In this document: in pieces, positions 1-4,170 of the stretch
Layout: each line of letters starts with the position of its first letter
Position numbering within the stretch: the stretch's first letter is position 1
DNA from: CAYGYG01 sp964354155
Lineage (GTDB): Bacteria; Hydrothermota; Tepidihabitantia; SM23-42; CAYGYG01
Length of the DNA stretch: 6,221 nucleotides
Direction: 5' to 3'
Assembly (NCBI GenBank): GCA_964354155.1
Contig: CAYGYG010000055.1
Coordinates: forward strand, 1-6,221
The notes under the pieces: model-generated
What the model was told of the DNA's origin: nothing
The model's input: only the letters and a program-made list of their open reading frames with translations
The model's database searches: none
Program-made: the position numbers and the translations under genes

Positions 1-484
1 GCGAGACGAAGATGATAGCACAGCCTTTGACACCCAGGGTTGTGAAGGGTGCGTTTTCGATCTCGATCCCGACTACGCACCCGGCCTGCTTGCCGTCGAT
101 ATAGGCGTTGGCCTGTTCCCCACGGGCCAGCGGATAGAGCAGCCGCTTGTTCCGGGTCAGGTTCTCACCAACGTACTCAAGGAGCTGAACCGAGCCTTCG
201 ACCGGTACCCTCAGCCCGCGCAGCTCTTTAAGGGCGCCGAACCCGATCAAGTCGACGATCGAGAATCGGTGCCAGGCCTGCTTGCGCCGCGCCTTGGCCC
301 GTCTTATCCCCTTGGTGTACCAGTAGACGACCTGCCGGCGCGAGACGCCGAGTACTCGCTTCACGCGATCGACCGTCATCGTCGGCTCTTCCATCTTTCT
401 TTGCACCTTGGCAAACAGCTCGAATTCATCTCTCAGTTGCTCCTTTACCGCTTCCAGCTGCCGACCGTTGAGCCTGCGACCCAT
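1..484 (-). CDS. MerR-like helix-turn-helix protein, 3' end cut by the window edge
   Basis: Reading the minus strand from ATG at 484 gives 161 codons with no stop up to the window edge, so the C-terminus is missing. The start is supported by AAGGAGG ending 6 nt upstream (490-496). Residues 1-35 are charged and probably helical (QLEAVKEQLRDEFELFAKV). Residues 38-60 read as a helix-turn-helix (TVDRVKRVLGVSRRQVVYWY). After a basic linker (KGIRRAKARRKQ) comes RFSIVDLIGFGALKELRGL, then VPVEGSVQLLEYV. This resembles the MerR DNA-binding layout of helix-turn-helix, wing and the paired helix with an R-(Y/F)-S--DL motif. The remaining C-terminal part seen here (roughly residues 116-161) is mixed and I do not recognise it. 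The N-terminal extension before the helix-turn-helix is unusual for classic MerR proteins, so a related DNA-binding family is possible. It is divergent from the AAA-SIR2 operon and more than 500 bp from its promoter, so a regulatory link is only a guess. Confidence 0.7.
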   Translation of the reverse strand, partial: MGRRLNGRQLEAVKEQLRDEFELFAKVQRKMEEPTMTVDRVKRVLGVSRRQVVYWYTKGIRRAKARRKQAWHRFSIVDLIGFGALKELRGLRVPVEGSVQLLEYVGENLTRNKRLLYPLARGEQANAYIDGKQAGCVVGIEIENAPFTTLGVKGCAIIFVS

Positions 485-506
485 CGTGTCCTCCTTGGAC
501 GATTTG

Positions 507-521
507 TACCTATGATACCTA
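507..521. repeat. short direct repeat in the MerR-like gene leader
   Basis: TACCTA occurs twice (507-512 and 516-521) separated by TGA, giving a 9-bp period. It sits between the promoter at 540-567 and the ribosome binding site, where an autoregulatory operator could lie. The repeat is short and chance is a real alternative. Confidence 0.3.
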
Positions 522-539
522 ACTTAACATGCTGGGGAT

Positions 540-567
540 ATTATATACAGAATGGACACTTTGTCAA
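540..567 (-). promoter_or_regulatory. sigma70-type promoter for the MerR-like gene
   Basis: On the minus strand, TTGACA (562-567) and TATAAT (540-545) are both perfect consensus hexamers separated by 16 bp. Transcription would begin near 530-533, leaving a leader of about 45 nt before the ATG at 484. The spacer is shorter than the 19-20 bp typical of promoters activated by MerR proteins, so it should fire without distortion by a regulator. Confidence 0.75.
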
Positions 568-613
568 GGGCCTTTTCTTGATGAAGTGAAGCCGCCCGCC
601 ATGCCCGGGATTG

Positions 614-642
614 CACCGCCTTCGGCGTCGATTACAGTGATT
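614..642. repeat. hairpin repeat unit, copy 1
   Basis: The unit begins CACCGCCTTCGGCGTCGATT and continues as ACAGTGATT. It contains the palindrome CGCC-TTC-GGCG (617-627). It pairs with the copy at 790-820, which has the same flanks and a different but still complementary stem. Confidence 0.6.
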
Positions 643-667
643 GAAGGGCCGATTACGATTGGTCCTG

Positions 668-700
668 ATTCCATATTCCAACGTTCCATTATTCCAGACG
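668..700. repeat. ATTCCA-type tandem words, block 1
   Basis: The block holds a run of near-identical short words (ATTCCA, ATTCCA, GTTCCA, ATTCCA) spaced 8-9 bp apart, ending in GACG. It is the same family as the longer block at 855-925. Confidence 0.6.
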
Positions 701-789
701 ATCCTGCATCATGTATCGTTCCTTCTCGTCCCCCGTCCCAGTGAGCGATGGGAACGGACATCCCTCGTGCCTTCATTCACCCACCATTC

Positions 790-820
790 CACCGTCCTTC
801 GGACGTCGATTACGGTGACT
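790..820. repeat. hairpin repeat unit, copy 2
   Basis: This is an imperfect direct repeat of 614-642, with stem CGTCC-TTC-GGACG (793-805) followed by TCGATTACGGTGACT. Relative to copy 1 the stem gains a T-A pair on both sides together, so base pairing is retained. Confidence 0.6.
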
Positions 821-854
821 AACAAAGTGATTACAGTGATTTGGTGACTGCGCC

Positions 855-925
855 CATTACTCCACGACTCCATTACTCCGATCTTCCGATTCACCATTCC
901 ATCATTCCAACATCCCATTATTCCA
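855..925. repeat. ATTCCA-type tandem words, block 2
   Basis: This is a longer degenerate array of words such as CCATTACTCC, CATTCCA, CATTCCAA and CATTATTCCA, at an irregular 8-10 bp period. It runs directly into the hairpin at 926-940. Confidence 0.6.
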
Positions 926-940
926 CCGTCCTTCGGACGG
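926..940. repeat. hairpin, third copy of the palindrome
   Basis: CCGTCC-TTC-GGACGG is a perfect 6-bp stem with a 3-nt loop. It is the same palindrome as 793-805 extended by one C-G pair, but here the GTCGATTAC tail is absent and the sequence continues as CTCTATC. It lies 31 bp upstream of the operon promoter. No T-tract follows on the + strand, so it is not an obvious terminator. Confidence 0.5.
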
Positions 941-970
941 CTCTATCTCCCGATTTCTCAATAATTTCTC

Positions 971-998
971 TTGACTTTGCCTCCGCTGTTGCTATAAT
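971..998 (+). promoter_or_regulatory. extended -10 sigma70-type promoter of the AAA-SIR2 operon
   Basis: TTGACT (971-976) and TATAAT (993-998) are separated by 16 bp, with TGC immediately before the -10, an extended -10 element. Transcription would start near 1004-1006, just upstream of the AGGAG at 1011-1015. No other promoter of this quality is seen between here and 3877, so one transcript probably carries the whole operon. Confidence 0.75.
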
Positions 999-1025
999 AA
1001 TACAAAAACTAGGAGCATAGAGTTG

Positions 1026-1118
1026 ATGAATAAGGTTTTCTCGAATCCGACCGGCACCGAATGCGCATGCGTTATCATCGGCACAGTCATCTTCGGTATT
1101 CTAGAATGCAACCAATGA
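1026..1118 (+). CDS. 30-residue hydrophobic mini-ORF leading the AAA-SIR2 operon
   Basis: This is the first ORF on the predicted transcript. It is preceded by AGGAG (1011-1015), 10 nt before the ATG at 1026 and 7 nt before an in-frame TTG at 1023, which could be the true start. The peptide is 30 residues. After a polar N-terminus (MNKVFSNPTGTE) it has a hydrophobic run at residues 13-26 (CACVIIGTVIFGIL) and three cysteines (13, 15, 28). The run is short for a membrane-spanning helix. Its TGA overlaps the proposed ATG of the AAA gene as ATGA, so it may serve mainly as a coupling leader that delivers ribosomes to a start with no Shine-Dalgarno of its own. It could be a genuine small membrane peptide. 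A 30-codon open frame also arises easily by chance; the position of promoter, AGGAG and overlap is what argues for it. Confidence 0.4.
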   Translation: MNKVFSNPTGTECACVIIGTVIFGILECNQ

Positions 1119-2659
1119 CTTCAATCTTCACCATGCGTTTCGGGAAATCAGCTTCGGAGAATTACGCAAAAGCTATCAAGCTCGCGAGGGAATTCAATAC
1201 ATTCAAAGAAGTCACCGACTCCCATCCCTACAATGAAATAGTAGTCAGTACAGATGAACTCATCTCTAAAACTGATGCCCTTAACAGTCTGATTAGACTA
1301 GTTCTGCATTGGCGATCAACAAACTTCTTGTATAATGAGCAGTTTATTTCTTTGCCCGACGTATTTACCATTCAGCGGATTTTAGAATGTCGAAGAAAAC
1401 GTAAACAGGCTGTCATTCAGAAGACCTACTGCTATTTGGATAATGAAAAAGAAGGCTGGGGATGCAAGCTTTTGACCACGATAAATAGATATGCAGATGG
1501 CTTTTATTGTTATAAAGAAGAGCAGAAATGGTTTGAATTCGGTAAATTTATAGCCGACAATGTTTGGGAAATCGATAAGAAGGAAATAGAAGCAGCTCTG
1601 GAGAGAGAAATCAAGATCAAGAAAGTCGAGTTATGTGATGTATTTGAAATCGATAGGATAAAAAGCATATTGAGGGATTTGCCCGATAGGATCGACTTAG
1701 ACGAGAATCCTAAATGGGTTGTTAGATGTGAATCGGTCGATACGGGAGTTGAAATCCAACAAAAGAAAGTTGGAATTGAGCCCAAGCGAGACTCTGAGTC
1801 GACAGATACTGATGATATTCAAGGCGAGGAAGCAACCCTGAAAGAAAAACGAAATATACCAATAGTAACATTTAAGGACATTGGTGGCATCGATGACATG
1901 ATTCAAACAGTACGGGAAGTTATTGAATTGCCCATCAAACGCCCCGAATTGTTCGCGCATCTGGGCATAAAAAGCCACCGCGGGATACTACTGTACGGGC
2001 TCCCGGGATGCGGTAAGACCATGATTGCGAAAGCCATTGCCAATGAGATCAAGGCTCACTTCATATCAATCAGGGGCCCAGAACTACTGAGTAAATATGT
2101 TGGGCAGTCAGAGGCGAATCTGCGAGAAGTCTTCGAGGAGGCAAAGCAGTTGCAGCCTTCAATCATATATTTCGACGAAATTGACGCTGTTGGACAGTCA
2201 AGATCAGGCGAGGAGTCTGTTCGCTATCTCGATGTCTTTCTGAATCAGTTGTTAACGTTAATGGACGGTATCGAAGATTATGGGAATATCTGCGTCATGG
2301 CTTCAACGAATAGATTGGAGCTACTTGATCCGGCCTTGTTACGACCGGGACGATTTGATTATCACCTGGAGATTAGGCCGCCTACTCATGAGGGATGTCT
2401 ACAGATATTCAGAATTGTGACACGGAAGATGCCCATTCCAAAGGATTTTGATGTCTGCAGATTCGCGGAGAGGCTATTCGGTTTGACGGGTGCAGACATA
2501 GCATTCATAGCGAGAGAAAGCGCTTACAATTGTATTAGACAGACCGGTGCTGCCGAAAGAGTCATTGAACTCGATGATATGCCCAGTCTGCCAGACCTGG
2601 AAATCACTCAAGAGGATTTTGATTTGGCGCTAAAATCTGTGGTCAACAAATCAATATGA
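1115..2659 (+). CDS. Cdc48/p97-class AAA ATPase with an unrecognised N-terminal domain
   Basis: The product is a 514-residue protein with a single AAA module at about residues 250-480. Visible elements: VTFKDIGG at 251-258; Walker A GLPGCGKT at 295-302 (Leu where Pro is usual); pore loop KYVG at 327-330; Walker B IIYFDEID ending near 357; sensor 1 Asn at about 399 (ASTNR); RPGRFD arginine fingers at 410 and 413; GLTGADI in the C-terminal lid. All catalytic parts look intact, so an ATP-driven hexameric unfoldase or remodeller is expected. Residues 1-230 match no family I recognise; they hold five cysteines (about 92, 106, 117, 132, 174) and GWGCK and WFEFGKF motifs, and are followed by an acidic linker. 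I chose ATG 1115 because it overlaps the upstream mini-ORF stop (ATGA). An in-frame ATG at 1061 adds 18 Arg/His-rich residues and has no ribosome binding site. The gene is AT-richer by eye than its neighbours. The partner is the downstream SIR2 protein. Confidence 0.88.
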   Translation: MTSIFTMRFGKSASENYAKAIKLAREFNTFKEVTDSHPYNEIVVSTDELISKTDALNSLIRLVLHWRSTNFLYNEQFISLPDVFTIQRILECRRKRKQAVIQKTYCYLDNEKEGWGCKLLTTINRYADGFYCYKEEQKWFEFGKFIADNVWEIDKKEIEAALEREIKIKKVELCDVFEIDRIKSILRDLPDRIDLDENPKWVVRCESVDTGVEIQQKKVGIEPKRDSESTDTDDIQGEEATLKEKRNIPIVTFKDIGGIDDMIQTVREVIELPIKRPELFAHLGIKSHRGILLYGLPGCGKTMIAKAIANEIKAHFISIRGPELLSKYVGQSEANLREVFEEAKQLQPSIIYFDEIDAVGQSRSGEESVRYLDVFLNQLLTLMDGIEDYGNICVMASTNRLELLDPALLRPGRFDYHLEIRPPTHEGCLQIFRIVTRKMPIPKDFDVCRFAERLFGLTGADIAFIARESAYNCIRQTGAAERVIELDDMPSLPDLEITQEDFDLALKSVVNKSI

Positions 2660-2802
2660 TCACCTGTAAGGCAACCCTACCCCACAGCGATTTTCTGGAA
2701 GTCTCCTCGGCCTGGCGGGGTACCGCTGACGCCGACGAGTCTACGTTACTCTCTCAACCGGGATCACTTGAGTGGGTAAGCCCCATAGGTTCCAATGAGT
2801 GA
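2656..2802 (+). CDS. 48-residue mini-ORF bridging the AAA and SIR2 genes
   Basis: The ATG at 2656 overlaps the AAA stop as ATGA. The frame stays open for 48 codons and ends at TGA 2800-2802, eight nucleotides inside the SIR2 gene. It therefore fills exactly the 135-nt gap between the two large genes. The peptide (starting MITCKATLPHSDFLEVSS) is hydrophilic, has no obvious signal or membrane segment, and resembles nothing I know. No Shine-Dalgarno precedes it, as expected if ribosomes finishing the AAA gene re-initiate. It may be a real small subunit or antitoxin-like modulator of the SIR2 enzyme, or only a translated bridge that tunes the effector-to-ATPase ratio. An open frame of this length occurs by chance fairly often, so the double overlap is the main evidence. 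Confidence 0.4.
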   Translation: MITCKATLPHSDFLEVSSAWRGTADADESTLLSQPGSLEWVSPIGSNE

Positions 2803-3877
2803 AATAGTGTTCGTTCTTGGCGCCGGTGCCTCAAAAGAGGCCGGTGCGCCAGTCATGGCCAATTTCCTAGATAGGGCGGACAAACTTCGTATTAGTAAAA
2901 ACACAGGAAGGTTCGGTGGTGACTTCGACGCAGTGTCCAAAGCAATAGGAAAACTGCAACTGGTTCATTCTAAAGCAGAACTCAAGTTGGACAACATTGA
3001 GTCGGTACTCGGAGCTTTTGAAATGGGATATATACTCGAGAAGCTCCCGGGTATGACCCAGGAAGAGATTAAAACCTTGCCCGCCTCAGCAAGAAGACTC
3101 ATAATGCAGACGCTTGAGAAATCGATCAAGTATCCGTGTTCTGAAGATCGCGGAATACGACCGCCAGAATCGTACCTATTGTTTGCTAACGTCGTGCATG
3201 CTTTGAACGAGCGCATCCGAGCCGACAGGTGTGCGGTTATTACGTTTAACTACGACGTCGCGCTTGACTATGCGCTCGACTATTCCCGAGGATCGGGCGT
3301 TGAGTACTATCTGCTAGATCCTGTTCAATCCGATCTTCCCGCACTAATGAAGCTACACGGTTCATTAAACTGGGCACAGTGTTCACAATGTGGTGCAATC
3401 ATTCCGTGGCAACTTCCAGACTATTTCCGGAAGATCCGCCGTGATCCCGAGGATCCTCACATACTCATAGAAATAGGTTCCAAGTTGCCCGACTCGGGCC
3501 TTAAGCATTGTAGCACACAAGTACTCCCTGAACCGCTGATCGTACCGCCGACATGGAACAAGACTCAGTATCGAAAGGAGTTATTAAATGTCTGGCGCCA
3601 CGCTGCAATGCACTTGTCCGAAGCACAGTACCTAGTTATAATCGGCTACTCTTTCCCCAAAAACGATGAGTTCTTCAAGTACCTGTACGCCTTAGGCTCA
3701 GTGAGCGAAGTGCGATTTAAGAAAATATTGATTATCAACCCCGACGATGAGGTGCCAAAAAGATACCTAGACATAATCGGCGCCGGCGCAAGAGAGCAAT
3801 TCGAATTCCTGCAGATGGGTTTCAGCCAAGGAATTTCATGGGTCGCCAAGATGTTCGGCGTGCTGCAGGACGGCTAG
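2795..3877 (+). CDS. SIR2-like NAD-binding protein, probable NADase effector
   Basis: The 360-residue protein has a SIR2_2-type layout. The N-terminus has the Rossmann motif VFVLGAGASKEAGAP (GAGAS at 9-13). TFNYD follows at 150-154, with N152 the likely catalytic Asn, and KLHGSLNW at 186-193, with H188 the likely catalytic His. IIGYSFPKND at 282-291 is the usual closing strand of this family. Between H188 and that strand is an insert with CSQC (196-199) and HC (238-239), a possible partial zinc ribbon. Proteins of this class in phage defence (Thoeris ThsA, DSR, SIR2-HerA, SIR2-APAZ) hydrolyse NAD+ to stop infected cells; I infer that activity here. No signal peptide or membrane segment is seen, so it should be cytoplasmic. 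The start has only a weak AGG (2787-2789) and overlaps the preceding mini-ORF by 8 nt, favouring coupled translation after the AAA gene. A deacetylase role is less likely because the canonical sirtuin four-Cys zinc site is absent. Confidence 0.88.
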   Translation: MSEIVFVLGAGASKEAGAPVMANFLDRADKLRISKNTGRFGGDFDAVSKAIGKLQLVHSKAELKLDNIESVLGAFEMGYILEKLPGMTQEEIKTLPASARRLIMQTLEKSIKYPCSEDRGIRPPESYLLFANVVHALNERIRADRCAVITFNYDVALDYALDYSRGSGVEYYLLDPVQSDLPALMKLHGSLNWAQCSQCGAIIPWQLPDYFRKIRRDPEDPHILIEIGSKLPDSGLKHCSTQVLPEPLIVPPTWNKTQYRKELLNVWRHAAMHLSEAQYLVIIGYSFPKNDEFFKYLYALGSVSEVRFKKILIINPDDEVPKRYLDIIGAGAREQFEFLQMGFSQGISWVAKMFGVLQDG

Positions 3878-3883
3878 TCTCAT

Positions 3884-3901
3884 GTCATTAAGGACAGAGA
3901 C
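3884..3901. repeat. REP-like motif, copy 1
   Basis: GTCATTAAGGACAGAGAC lies just after the SIR2 stop and resembles GTCAAATAGGGACAGACCC at 6049-6067. Motifs of the form GGGACAGAC next to GTCAAAT are familiar to me from sequence around REP-associated (Y1) transposases. No transposase is present in this window. Confidence 0.35.
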
Positions 3902-4159
3902 GGGACAACCGTGACAGAAGACGGAGAACGGCACCCGCTCGCCAGTGCGTCATGCGCACCTGCAGACGCGAAGGGCGACCCCAGTCGTTGTATTCTATTA
4001 TATGCGATGGCGGTTTTCGGTCGACGCCAAATGACGCGCCATGCGTGCCGGTCATTCGCAATCGTGAACATCTGGGCGATTTCTGAGGAACCGTCAGTGA
4101 CATCTCACTTGAATGGTAAGCCAGGAAAGGCATATTGGACGGCCTGCAGTCAAAATAGG

Positions 4160-4166
4160 AAGGAGG
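4160..4166 (+). promoter_or_regulatory. strong Shine-Dalgarno of the S41 peptidase gene
   Basis: AAGGAGG lies 4 nt before the ATG at 4171. It fixes the start and contrasts with the AAA and SIR2 genes, which lack a good site of their own. Confidence 0.8.
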
Positions 4167-4170
4167 ATGT

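Larger units (their letters stand above)
568..970. other. repeat-rich non-coding stretch
   Basis: No credible gene is seen between the divergent promoters. The open frames here translate to low-complexity strings rich in W, N, M and I that simply mirror degenerate repeats of TCC-(A/G)-type words. The stretch holds ATTCCA-type tandem words (668-700, 855-925), two copies of a hairpin-plus-GTCGATTAC unit (614-642, 790-820) and a third isolated hairpin (926-940). GATTAC-containing words recur throughout (630, 651, 808, 829). Such sequence is known to me as dispersed intergenic filler in several candidate-phylum genomes; a function is not established. Confidence 0.7.
3878..4170 (+). other. intergenic stretch between the SIR2 and S41 genes
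   Basis: I see no convincing gene. A GTG-started frame (3911-4174, 87 codons) is open and its stop overlaps the S41 start, but the peptide looks like arbitrary sequence and has no ribosome binding site. Two small inverted repeats are visible: GTGCG/CGCAC with a 5-nt loop (3945-3959), and AATGAC/GTCATT around a 15-nt loop (4030-4056). Neither is followed by a T-run, so no clear terminator ends the SIR2 operon. TTGAAT (4109-4114) and CATATT (4131-4136), 16 bp apart, are a weak candidate promoter for the S41 gene; TATTAT (3996-4001) is another possible -10 without a good -35. Confidence 0.5.

Noticed and set aside
49..589. Plus-strand frames opposite the MerR-like gene
   Set aside because: They are antisense shadows. 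The minus-strand frame has a promoter, a ribosome binding site and a recognisable DNA-binding layout.
529..918. Several 60-70-codon frames on both strands in the repeat-rich stretch
   Set aside because: Their translations only mirror the degenerate ATTCCA and GATTAC words and overlap one another on both strands.
568..970. CRISPR array
   Set aside because: The repeats are short, degenerate and irregularly spaced, with no constant repeat or spacer length and no cas gene.
1061..1114. Upstream ATG at 1061 as the start of the AAA gene
   Set aside because: It adds 18 Arg/His/Tyr-rich residues, has no ribosome binding site, and lies inside the better-placed mini-ORF. The ATG at 1115 overlaps that ORF's stop.
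2795..3877. Canonical sirtuin protein deacetylase
   Set aside because: The four-Cys zinc site and the usual sirtuin substrate-binding motifs are not seen. The layout and operon partner fit the SIR2-like NADase class better.
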